A DNA stretch of 64,000 nucleotides. It comes from Oegoconia quadripuncta. Taxonomy: Eukaryota; Arthropoda; Insecta; Lepidoptera; Autostichidae. Made by a program: the position numbers and the translations under genes. Positions 34,201 through 38,640 of this stretch are shown piece after piece (within the stretch, counting starts at the first letter, position 1; each line of letters opens with the position of its first letter). A model generated the notes under the pieces. It was not told the DNA's origin and ran no database searches. It saw only the letters and a list, made by a program, of their open reading frames with translations. Location of the stretch: assembly GCA_949316235.1 (NCBI GenBank), contig OX438748.1:10047001-10111000 (forward strand), written 5' to 3'.

Positions 34201-34482
34201 CAGTATAGCCATTGATGCTAATATACTTCCTCTAATTATAGTACTGTTGGTAAGGATTGGGGCATGTTCTAAACACAATATCTCAGTGCCATTAAATTTA
34301 AATAGGACATCTGCGTCGTAAGTCTTTGTTTCGTTCATTATATTGGCCTCTATACATTCTTCTATGGGCCACCTGTTGTAGTTAAGCAGCATATTCTCAA
34401 TGAGACCACGATGCCGGTCCGAGTCATTTGGATAGAACACATCGTCTTCAAGTAATGTGGTATTGTTGCCTACGTTGCCCAT
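2275..34482 (-). CDS. CrzR: corazonin receptor (GPCR), whole gene model of four coding exons
   Basis: This is a class A G-protein-coupled receptor for the neuropeptide corazonin, acting at the plasma membrane. Joining 34482-33820, 21333-21150, 6899-6700 and 2445-2275 gives 405 residues with GT-AG introns and matching phases (0, 1, 0). Seen in the sequence: N-glycosylation sequons at N7, N19, N50, N64 and N79; TM1 about 83-106 (GN at 98-99); TM2 about 121-143 with D134; TM3 ending in DRW at 185-187; a C161-C239 pair expected to form the extracellular disulfide; TM5 about 255-280; TM6 about 317-343 with WWTPYY; TM7 with NPVIY at 369-373. From memory of the family, PFVEDF..CVTHGFYT, RAKMKSLR and GIFFFGMSNSLVNP match insect corazonin receptors better than the sister AKH receptors. 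Introns are about 12.5, 14.2 and 4.3 kb. The C-terminal tail is uncertain. Confidence 0.93.
3118..3850. repeat. diverged local repeats in CrzR intron 3
   Basis: A block containing TTGGCTCTTT, an ACAAAC/TCGGGT stretch, GCTGCAGAAATAG and a GATTACATGCGGTTACTT segment occurs three times, at about 3118-3235, 3253-3415 and 3712-3850. A longer unrelated insert (about 3416-3711) separates the second and third. I do not recognise the family. Confidence 0.6.
4163..4234 (+). repeat. SINE C tail fragment followed by (TA)18
   Basis: ATTGAGGTCAAGAACCAACCC and CGTGCAT are the end of SINE family C. An uninterrupted TA dinucleotide run follows at 4199-4234, so the microsatellite probably grew from the A/T-rich tail of the SINE. 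Confidence 0.75.
4706..5016 (+). mobile_element. SINE family C, full-length copy
   Basis: A tRNA-like head has box A-like CTCCGTGGCTCAATG and box B-like CGGGTTCTATCCC. Then come the body TTTGGTTGGTGGTAGGGC and the tail GTGTGATTGAGGTCAAGTACC, CCGTTGTGCAT and oligo-A. It lies in CrzR intron 3, antisense to the gene. Confidence 0.88.
5017..5890. other. no gene; short local duplication
   Basis: Degenerate repeat-like sequence. A roughly 50-bp motif (AATAATTACGAGCT, GGTCCTTA, AATGGTAACCGGT) is duplicated at about 5255-5360. Open frames here are short and show no recognisable domain. Confidence 0.5.
5891..6115 (+). repeat. interspersed repeat J, copy 1
   Basis: It shares CAGTGGCATACCCTCCATACA, CAGTGCCTACC, TTCCTCGAAATGCAT, TTTGTAGTTGTATTTTTTCTC and CCTGTGACAAAACG with 22600-22815 and, partly, 20885-21000. 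Three copies in 64 kb show it is a transposed family. The class is unknown. Confidence 0.75.
6290..6375 (+). repeat. decayed tRNA-derived SINE head
   Basis: AACCGCCTCTGTGGCTTAAAA, GATTTACAAGTCGCTGG and GTGCGATTCCTAGCGG resemble the head of SINE C. No body or tail follows. Confidence 0.5.
6700..6899 (-). CDS. CrzR: CrzR coding exon 3 (third intracellular loop and TM6)
   Basis: The acceptor is CCTTTTCAG and the donor is GTGAGT. The exon supplies the last two bases of Lys283 and ends with the complete codon AAC (N349), phase 0. It encodes SEKVF, a basic third intracellular loop with NRRRLIDRAKMKSLR, TM6 with WWTPYY (the more usual CWxP cysteine is W330 here), and the start of extracellular loop 3, FLNPDKN. 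Confidence 0.92.
7177..7222. repeat. perfect 21-bp inverted repeat with a 4-nt loop
   Basis: Arms 7177-7197 and 7202-7222 (TATGATTATATAATCCAGATA and its exact complement) flank TGAT. It lies just before a stretch that leads into repeat K. Nothing indicates function. Confidence 0.8.
7370..7585 (+). repeat. interspersed repeat K, copy 2
   Basis: Contains CCCGCGGGAACTACTCACTT, ATATCCTATGT, CCAAATTTCATCCAAATCAG, TTCATCCGTTTCGCCGTGA and TTTGCCTTTATAATATTAG. It is the plus-strand counterpart of 1050-1256. Confidence 0.75.
7983..8000. repeat. short interstitial telomere-like repeat (CCTAA)3
   Basis: Three uninterrupted CCTAA units, the complement of the insect telomere unit TTAGG. The tract is too short to be more than a relic or chance. 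Confidence 0.5.
8136..8190 (+). repeat. SINE B tail fragment
   Basis: GTGGAACTAGATGGCGCTG, TGTGTATGTGCGAAGATATT and an A/T tail match the 3' end of the full SINE B at 63573-63841. Confidence 0.75.
8191..10694. other. CrzR intron 2, no feature recognised
   Basis: About 2.5 kb of AT-rich sequence. Open frames are under 80 codons and show no domain. No interspersed family could be named. Confidence 0.55.
10695..10833 (+). mobile_element. LINE 3' end with poly(A)
   Basis: Translates in pieces to the common ending of jockey/CR1-like LINEs (LFKVRLNRHLL, then RSRAIPF), followed by about 16 A residues. Truncated at the 5' side. It belongs to, or is related to, LINE2 of this window. Confidence 0.6.
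11102..11135. repeat. near-palindrome
   Basis: ACGAAAGTTTTTAATCA and TGATTAAAACTTTCGT pair almost completely around a tiny loop, immediately before an RTE LINE fragment. Confidence 0.6.
11136..11565 (+). pseudogene. decayed RTE-clade LINE, C-terminal part of the RT protein and 3' tail
   Basis: Across several frames it resembles the end of RTE/BovB-type proteins as I recall them: TYDTETWSF, NLSYATSYGERNAR, a degraded KWRWAGH region (KFEVAGT), a PRTGRRSVGRPPTRW-like stretch, the SNRSLWSSLEEAYV region in another frame, and a tail with GATATGTTGATGATCC. Frameshifts and stops make it a pseudogene. It lies in CrzR intron 2, antisense to the gene. Confidence 0.65.
11566..12889. other. CrzR intron 2, no feature recognised
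   Basis: AT-rich DNA with an A-rich tract near 12170-12182. No frame with recognisable protein similarity. Confidence 0.5.
12890..13330 (+). repeat. interspersed repeat G, copy 1
   Basis: Contains TTCTGGTTCCATCTTCAGA, GACCGGGTCATCCAAAG, GATCAACTCGGTGGTACCAT and CATCAGATACCAGCAAGTGG, pieces of a common lepidopteran repeat. The section 12960-13110 aligns with 23225-23380. Confidence 0.65.
13331..14337. other. CrzR intron 2, no feature recognised
   Basis: No domain-bearing frame. A GC-richer patch at 13530-13640 has no open frame of note. Confidence 0.5.
14338..14580 (-). mobile_element. SINE family A, full-length copy
   Basis: Minus-strand reading: GATTGGTGTAGTGGATAGTG head (box A region), box B GGGTTCGAATCCCGCG, body TTTGTGTGATGAATACGAAC, TTTATTCCCGAGT, tail TTGGGACTAGATGATTGGTG, TAAGTGTCCGAAATATTT, then (ATTT)n. 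It is tRNA-derived. Related copies: 21474-21689, 32788-33034, 47364-47611, 56838-57035. Confidence 0.9.
15032..15328 (+). pseudogene. N-terminal zinc-finger part of the RLE-type LINE protein
   Basis: A frame of 98 codons has one C2H2-like finger, CPRC followed after 14 residues by HLDKLH, typical of the DNA-binding N-terminus of R2-like proteins. After its TAA the same frame stays open for about 60 more codons (SIKAWKHLLTVPYRIL and KIDNTQKTLTSRL), which looks like the continuing linker. The TAA is therefore probably a point mutation in a once longer ORF. Confidence 0.65.
15502..17874 (+). CDS. reverse transcriptase and restriction-like endonuclease ORF of a LINE
   Basis: This is 790 residues in one open frame. 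It would copy element RNA into DNA at a nicked target. Visible motifs: VRPIAVGTTYRRLTAKL (144-160), QLGFGSKGGCEASVHA (177-192), motif A LLKVDVRNAF with D209, motif B QQGDPLGP (261-268), motif C YLDD with D292 and D293. The C-terminus has a CCHC knuckle (C599, C601, H610, C615) and then the nuclease, with D659 in KRLDG and D675 in WDAT. Relatives usually have RPDG; the proline is leucine here, while the copy at 54.7 kb keeps RPDG, so the nuclease may be impaired. The annotated ATG is probably not the native start, because the N-terminal part lies in another frame upstream. Confidence 0.85.
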   Translation: MDIHAHNLTTTLSDGDIRGAARILFSPDSADTLTALRSKHPQPSADLLLPNAPNSADSALVVSTDAVHKAVFTFNTGYAGGIDGLTPQHLKDLLGSGSGDTGDSLLKELTALINLILTGSVADAVTDILYGANLIAWNIKGADVRPIAVGTTYRRLTAKLCCRSAAEQLANYFQPIQLGFGSKGGCEASVHALRTYLMGQDCEVLLKVDVRNAFNSVDRGVLLTQVQSKLPFAYKFLWQCYKESSKLIYKDHLLHSSVGCQQGDPLGPAVFGLAIHPILEKLRSKFNVWYLDDGTIGGEASTVLEDLRVMIREFGGIGLELHSAKCELYIPESCPDKSTIASYFNALAPNINIVDKSTLHLLGAPIFDESSFIDLKIQNFIRVEASDRLQHISTHIAYTILRYCLFVSQFTYVLRCCQLWKHDDLLYRLDNTIKQSLVTMLNTNFEINTWTQASLPIRFGGLGIRKISSVSLPAFLSSVHSTQTLVSKILSSSPNVCEVAYLFEARNAWTLACPRTEFPTAPSSQKKWDEPSRLVRDNLINTSTNPAECARLLAVGEWESGLWFQALPSTNIGTLLDRSTFRVATALRLGAPCVTPHECSCGHAVSQLGHHGLSCCRSAGRFRRHAELNDVIRRAFTTAGFPAILEPNGLARDDGKRLDGMTLVPWKLGRSLVWDATSSVDTLAPSHLPSTSGTAGSAATSAESVKRRKYAGLSGDHLFAPFGVETLGPWGPGAHTLFRELSERLVDASHDRRAGQYFGQRISLAVQRGNAASLLGTFPPTRDLGLVFYL
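17881..18111. other. A/T-rich sequence after the LINE
   Basis: Probably 3' UTR of the retrotransposon and its flank (TTATAATAAATTG, repeated TAATA). The element boundary cannot be seen. Confidence 0.4.
18112..18350 (-). mobile_element. SINE family B, degraded copy
   Basis: The plus strand shows CACACAGCGCCATTTAGTTC, AACTATGCTTGTATTGTAGA, TACCAGATGG and GGGATTCAAACCCGCGACC. On the minus strand this is a tRNA box B followed by the SINE B tail. The head is degraded. Confidence 0.75.
18351..19439. other. CrzR intron 2, no feature recognised
   Basis: AT-rich, with short A-runs and no domain-bearing frame. Confidence 0.5.
19440..19965. repeat. 60-bp minisatellite, about 8.5 copies
   Basis: The unit contains GAGTGGTTTGGACAAATGCG, TAAACAGTCTATTATAAAAA and ATACCTGAAGATATTTTAAA. 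It recurs every 60 bp (one step is 61) from about 19440, and the last unit decays near 19965. Because 60 is a multiple of 3, the minus strand reads as an open 20-residue repeat (KISSGIFYNRLFTHLSKPLF). This is a by-product of the period and not evidence of a protein. It lies in CrzR intron 2. Confidence 0.93.
20505..20850. repeat. imperfect inverted and direct repeat, MITE-like
   Basis: 20510-20648 is about three-quarters complementary to 20697-20840 (TTTTCGGCTG and CAGCCGAAAA, AAAGTAAACCATTCTGAAAC against its complement). The spacer also repeats the left end in direct orientation (GACTCCACTCCGGATTACGA against GACACCACAATTGATTACGA). This suggests a fold-back MITE or a nested pair. Confidence 0.6.
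20885..21000 (+). repeat. interspersed repeat J, partial copy
   Basis: GCATTGTCAAGACAGCTGAT, TTATACTGATATGAGCATGC and ATAAGAGTAAATTATTATTT are nearly identical to 22672-22735. Confidence 0.75.
21030..21085 (-). repeat. RTE LINE 3' tail fragment
   Basis: CATCATCATCATCAGCCC followed by CCCACTGCAGG and ATAGGCCT is the complement of the RTE-type tail seen at 38355 and 46920. Confidence 0.65.
21150..21333 (-). CDS. CrzR: CrzR coding exon 2 (second extracellular loop and TM5)
   Basis: This exon lies between acceptor TATTTTCAG and donor GTAAGC. It enters in phase 0 and leaves with one base of a split codon (A + AG = Lys283). It encodes residues 222-282: AIIFRVAQGPFVEDF, the disulfide cysteine C239, the CVTHGFYT loop typical of corazonin receptors, and TM5 with its conserved proline P266. 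Directly 3' of the exon in gene direction is a decayed RTE LINE tail (plus strand 21030-21085). Confidence 0.93.
21474..21689 (+). mobile_element. SINE family A copy lacking box B
   Basis: Head, body and tail match SINE A, but about 27 bp are missing between CCAACGGTTGC and TTGTTTGTGTGATG, exactly the box B/GGTTCGAATCC segment. It lies just upstream of CrzR exon 2 in gene direction, antisense to the gene. Confidence 0.85.
21690..22599. other. CrzR intron 1; G-rich tract, no gene
   Basis: The main feature is a run at 22135-22157 of six, five and ten G residues separated by single T residues, a G-quadruplex candidate. The rest is AT-rich without coding potential. Confidence 0.55.
22600..22815 (+). 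repeat. interspersed repeat J, copy 2
   Basis: CAGTGGCGTGCCTTCCATACA through CCTACCCTGTGACAAAACGC, co-linear with 5891-6115. Confidence 0.8.
22816..25230. other. CrzR intron 1; old repeats, no gene
   Basis: Includes repeat G copy 2 (about 23225-23395) and a minus-strand RTE tail relic (about 24330-24412, CGTCCACTGCTGCACATTAA). The rest shows nothing I can identify. Confidence 0.5.
25231..25434 (+). pseudogene. 3' fragment of the RLE-type LINE, copy 2
   Basis: In one frame, interrupted by two stops, it reads TMGP-stop-GPEANRLV-stop-DLSARLIEASGDRRAG, then LAQRISLAIQRGNASCLLGT, ending FYR and TAA. This lines up with the last 65 or so residues of the 15.5-17.9 kb ORF (ETLGPWGPG, RISLAVQRGNAASLLGT). 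It is a 5'-truncated, decayed relative in CrzR intron 1. Confidence 0.8.
25435..26679. other. CrzR intron 1, no feature recognised
   Basis: AT-rich; no frame with recognisable similarity. Confidence 0.5.
26680..27053 (+). mobile_element. LINE1 family, 5'-truncated copy
   Basis: Encodes IRFYNKVPVDIQNLPLNKF, KGYYKIFDYLDDKQA, then degraded RATLEFLARSSL. The 3' UTR (GTGACGTTTTCAAGTGATAA, TACGAAATAAATATTTTTT) ends in (GACTTT)n. It matches 31510-31937 and 59878-60452. The protein ending is that of jockey/CR1-like reverse transcriptases. Confidence 0.8.
27054..30307. other. CrzR intron 1, about 3.2 kb, no gene seen
   Basis: Only a short relic of repeat E (about 28875-28925, GGGTGTCGTATAAGAC) and possible worn RTE fragments near 28950-29400 were noticed. 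No supported coding sequence. Confidence 0.5.
30308..30530 (+). mobile_element. SINE family A-like, degraded
   Basis: GTTCGAACCCCGCCAGGGGT (box B), AAATGTTTAAGG and GCCTAGTTTGGGACTTAATA match SINE A box B and tail. The head is diverged. Confidence 0.6.
31393..31502 (-). mobile_element. LINE2 3' end fragment
   Basis: The complement of GTTTGATCACAATCTCACC, TGATGGAAAGTGACGATGTG and GTTGTAGGATTCAG equals the 3' UTR and end of the LINE2 copy at 57701-58331, with a poly(A) (plus-strand T run) at 31393-31399. It directly abuts a LINE1 copy. Confidence 0.75.
31510..31937 (+). mobile_element. LINE1 family, 5'-truncated copy
   Basis: Reads KLPVHVSRLHKVTKSF, QCIRFYNKVPVDIQNLP, NKFKTIIK, then frameshifts into the KGYYK region. 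The 3' UTR with GTGACGTTTTCAAGTGATCA is shared with the other copies. Ends TTTTTTTGATTTTGATT. Confidence 0.82.
31938..32623. other. CrzR intron 1, no feature recognised
   Basis: AT-rich DNA without supported features. Confidence 0.5.
32624..32780 (-). repeat. putative LINE 3' tail with (GAATA)n
   Basis: GAATAGAATAGAATAGAAAA followed by TGTTTATTTGTTTATTTTAT and CATACCGCCCGTGAAATGCA looks like the inverted end of a LINE with a TTCTA-type tail. The family is not named. Confidence 0.4.
32788..33034 (-). mobile_element. SINE family A, full-length copy
   Basis: Co-linear with 14338-14580, with the same head, box B (altered to GGTTCGAATACCGTG) and tail. Confidence 0.88.
33115..33370. repeat. interspersed repeat F, copy 1
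   Basis: Contains GAGGGTATGGGCCATAACCG, CCATCCAAGGACTGACCC and TTTCGCTAATCGTAAACGAA, shared with 49375-49705 and, in part, 56405-56545. Confidence 0.6.
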
Positions 34483-34521
34483 GTTTCGTCATGCGTATTT
34501 GACAATCCCTTTGGCAGAAAC
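33820..34521 (-). CDS. CrzR: CrzR coding exon 1 (5' UTR end, N-terminus to TM4)
   Basis: The exon begins after a pyrimidine-rich acceptor (TTGTTTCAG) and ends at CAG before donor GTAAAT. Coding starts at ATG 34482: A at -3 and G at +4 are a good context, and an in-frame TGA lies 9 nt upstream, so no longer N-terminus is possible on this exon. It encodes residues 1-221: a glycosylated extracellular N-terminus of about 80 residues, then TM1 to TM4, ending SIPQ in phase 0. The acceptor at 34522-34524 implies at least one non-coding exon further upstream that I could not locate. There is no obvious signal peptide, which is normal for this family. Confidence 0.93.
34448..34492 (-). promoter_or_regulatory. 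short upstream ORF overlapping the CrzR start codon
   Basis: An ATG 10 nt upstream of the receptor ATG opens a 14-codon frame that ends in TGA inside the receptor coding sequence. Its context is poor (C at -3, A at +4), so leaky scanning to the receptor start is expected. A repressive role in translation is inference only. Confidence 0.5.
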
Positions 34522-34861
34522 CTGAAACAAAAGAAGAGCAAATGTTGGAAAAATGCTACTATTTATAAACGAAGATTAATAAACCTAAATAATGTTTCAC
34601 GTTTTAGTCCAAGGAGCTCAAAAGCATTATTTAATCGATGCTTATCTTTAGGGGTAGTTAAGCCTGCAGCTCGTGGGTGACCGGTAGTAGTGTTCAAAAG
34701 CCAGATCTTACTAGAATAATAACTCCCTGTTTGTATATTTGTACACGTTTTATTGTGCAACATCAAAAAGTAAAAATACAACAATAGGAATGAACAAAAT
34801 TATTGAACTGTATTGTTATGAAATAAATACTATAAATAACACTAAATCTATTTATCTACAT

Positions 34862-35060
34862 ATGTTCACGCCTGTTTCCCGTTAGGGTAAGCTAAGACAA
34901 GTGACATGCAACAATCCTGGCATACTACTTTTGCTTCATTCACTCTCATTTTATACAGAATAAGCACTTCTGTGTCGGAAGATGAAATTTATCGACTCAA
35001 AAATTGCTGCTTTTAGTACTTTATTTTGTCCAAAAATCTTTCAGAGTTGATCCACTTTTC
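34862..35060 (-). repeat. interspersed repeat H, copy 1
   Basis: The minus strand reads NEAKVVCQDCCMSL then AYPNGKQA and stop at CAGGCGTGA, the ending of a LINE-like repeat common in moths. It lies about 0.35 kb upstream of the CrzR coding exon. Confidence 0.6.
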
Positions 35061-38000
35061 ATACAATGTCTTGCACACTTAAATTATACATTACACGACG
35101 TGTTACGATTTTGACCTAAATTGCGTCAATGTTTGTCAAATTCAGTTTTTCGTCGCATAATCATAACATAAAGCAATGTATCTTTATGCCGCTCGGGATT
35201 TACAAGCGCCAACTTCCTCTTAAATGCGTGTTGCATAAATTTTTGGTGTAATAAATTATTCATAAGGTTTTTGCATTCAAATGTTGGTCACAATTCATTT
35301 AGCCTGATATGTGTGTCGGCAGTGTTGATTCCCAGTAGGGACCATTTTGTAAATATCCACCGGGCAACTAGCACCATCTTAAGTGCCGCCAAGTTGTAAT
35401 TTCACCTTCGAATTTCGTAGTTCTATTAATTTTATTAATATATACAATTCAGTTTTTATAAGGCATCGATACAACGTAACTTTCTGAAATACATGCATAC
35501 ATAACATCACAAGCTTTATCCCAAACGAGGTCGTCAGAAATATCCTGAACTAAAGCCATGGGTGTTCCAAACATTAAAGGTTTAATGAACACGGTTAAAC
35601 AACATCCACGGTTCACCTTATGAAATACACAGAGCGCGGTTGGTTTTGTTTCCGAAACAGCACACAGCACTTCGAGTGCTGAAACCACAAAAATTAATTT
35701 AAACTACAATCCTCGAGCCGAATGGAAACAAATTGGAGAGGATATCCAATATTGGCTGAATGCATACTGAAGACGATGATGAATATAAAATGGATCCTTA
35801 AATTCTCTTTGAATTAAGGTTGAATATTAATGTGACTTATTTGTCAGGTCAGTGACTCAACTGTCTAAATAAATTGGTAAACATTTGCGCTAATACGATT
35901 CGAATATTCGTAGATATCTTGCATCAATTTTGCTAAATAAATCGAATTAAACTTATAGGGCCCATCTATCCTTTGATAGCGGCCAATCCACTGGAAATCC
36001 ATTAAAGCTTACCACCTGACGGGGAGAAATTAAGTGACGTGAGTGTTTTACTTTCTCGGTAGACTTACGTCGATCACAATAAGAATCCTCTTCACCGGAT
36101 TAATGTGAAATAAGCAACAGAAATGTGTTGGGGTTTCCGCTTCCACCTTCGACCTCATCTTCACTTAATATCAGGTGTGATTGAGGACAAGTATCAACCC
36201 GTTGTGTATAAAAACAAAAACATCTCCACCCAAAGTCTGTGAACAACGAAACCCTCCTATCTATAACCCCATAGGAAGTAGAATAAACTTAACGTGAATT
36301 TATGACCTATATCGCCTCGATGTTCTCAACGTTTGAATATTGGCAGTCAAATACTAAATAAATAAATAACAAGGTTGGCAATGCATCTGCAATTCCCAGA
36401 GCGAACGAAGGTGACTTGTCAGTCTCTACCCGTTTTGATAATAAAATTATCCCAGTACAGAGAGAACGAGCCTTGCGATATAGGATTAAATTGCATCAAA
36501 ATTATTGTAGGTATTAACTACACTTTTACAAATTCGTGTTCTCTTATTTGTGAGATCCCTTGTACGTCACTTCTCAACTTGAAATAATATACTTCTAAGC
36601 AAGTTTCTTAATGCTTGCTTACGAACAGAACACTGAAGATGGTTTATCAAGAAAGAGTAGAGTTTTGGTGACTTTTTAATTTTGTTGTCGAGAAACCCTT
36701 AGGTTTGTTTAGTTACTCGTGGGTTCTCTGATCAAAACTATGCTAAATTTTATAGCTGCTGAACCACATAACCAGTCTATGGCATATCGACACTAATAGA
36801 AACAAATCTGTGTAATCGTATAGTGTGTGGTATCGTATCTTATTAAAAAAAAAGTGTTTTTAACAGTAGAAATATTGTTGTTTGCGTTTTGTCTTATCTT
36901 GGGACTAAGCTAGGTGTAATCGGCGGGTACATTTTACGGTAAGGGTACATTGGTTTGTGCCAGTGCCACTGGAATTGAAGTACTATTGTAACTGTTTTTT
37001 CCTGTAGTAAAGAAGAAACATAAAATAAATCTCTTTAAATCCCAAGTTCTATTTTATTACAGTTATGAAACAGCAGTATTTCTTATCTTTACAAATAAAA
37101 AAAAAACTTTTCCAATTTTTAGGTACCTTTAGTAAGGTAAAAAGAACCCTTATAATGGTCATTTGGTTCGTCGTCTGTCTGTCAGTTTTAAGTTAAGAAC
37201 AAATGACGGTGTCCTTGATGGGACTCCTCATCGCTGTTCAGATATCTAGCTCGATGAAATTAGGGGAAATATAATTTAAAACTTATAACTTCATACTTGG
37301 TTAGGTCTAATCAAAAAAGATACCGTAATTTTTAAAGTTAATATAAATAGCTTTACATATCCCCATTGTTGGGTCATATGCTAAGTCTAATTTTCCAAAC
37401 ATGATGTACATAACCTATATAATTCGTAACTATCCGTATTACTATCTGTTTTAAGGACCCCATATCTTAGCTTTGAAGTAAAAGTCGAAAGATAATTCGA
37501 CAACTGACACGTACCTGAAAGGTACTGAAAATACAGAGGCTGGCAAGTGTGGGTGTAGCTTTACGGAGAGTAATGATGATTCCTAGCAGTAACTTCAATA
37601 TTTATATAGCAATGGGCTCCAGGGTCCGTTTGTTCGACTCGCCCCGAACATTAGATAGTTGTAGGAGATTTATGCTTCAGCAGTGGACTTTTATATGAAG
37701 CCTGTTGATGTAACGCTAGTCTAAAATAATATTTATTTTCTTCAAACATGGCTAAAAATCTGTCCCATCGTTTAGTCTTTCATATAAAAAAACCATACTC
37801 AAATCGAATCACGCATTACTGAAATACGTCCGGACAAACGCAGGATACACACATAGATACAATGTCGTCAAACACACAACACCTGTCGTTTTTCGTAGGG
37901 GTTAAAAGGACATGAAACACGGAATTTAGATACAAACTCTAGTTAGATATGGCGTACTCGGGGCAAAGTTAAAATACGTATGAAAAAGTTTCATTTATAA

Positions 38001-38499
38001 CACATCTAAAGAAAGCGCAAATAAGCGTGGCAGAAAAAACCTATATTCATGGGACATTGTTATTTTGACAGACGTCTGTATAATGAGGCCACAGAGGACC
38101 ACAGAATTCATATTAAAGGGCAGCTGTAACATTCAATCATGTAAATACCTACGCAGAATAGAAAAATGTATTCAAAATATTCGACCTGTCCGATTGAAAG
38201 AGATTAGGTACAATGATACGCAAATGAAATATAAATCCGAGGGTGAACAAATTTGTATTTTAATTGAAATTTGATTGAAATGAGACAACGTACTGGACAC
38301 ATTCATGTATTCAGGTTTTTCATGACTACATAATAGTATTACCTACATCATGTTATGTTCTTTGGGGCGAGGCCTTTGTCCAGCAGTGGACGTCTTTCGA
38401 CTGATATGATGATGTTTTAAAAGGACTCTTAGATACAAAACTTAAGAAAGTTAGGTCAGTTTATCTGAAAAATACTAAATCTATTGACGGGACGGACAT
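35061..38499. other. upstream of CrzR; old repeats, no gene
   Basis: Holds a SINE C middle fragment (35335-35400), repeat E copy 1 (about 35495-35650), a SINE C 3' half (36124-36215), repeat M (about 37135-37330, AAAAAGAACCCTTATAATGG) and an RTE 3' tail (38355-38418, GGCCTTTGTCCAGCAGTGG). No coding sequence supported. The first CrzR exon could be here or further upstream. Confidence 0.5.
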
Positions 38500-38640
38500 T
38501 ATTCAACACTTTATTGCATATAAGTATATATACAAACATACATTGAACAAACATAGAACAGAAATTACAATACACAAAAGGCGAGCTTATCTCTGTAAGA
38601 GATTTCTTCCAGCAAACCTTCGAAGGAAAAACATTGATTC
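38500..38640 (-). repeat. interspersed repeat I, copy 1
   Basis: The complement contains GGTTTGCTGGAAGAAATCTC, AGATAAGCTCGCC and GCAATAAAGTGTTGAATAAT, the same layout as 43094-43230. Confidence 0.65.

Noticed and set aside
33766..34482. Adipokinetic hormone receptor instead of corazonin receptor
   Set aside because: TM1-4 alone fit both. Exons 2-4 (PFVEDF, CVTHGFYTERWQEQ, RAKMKSLR, GIFFFGMSNSLVNP) fit remembered corazonin receptors much better.
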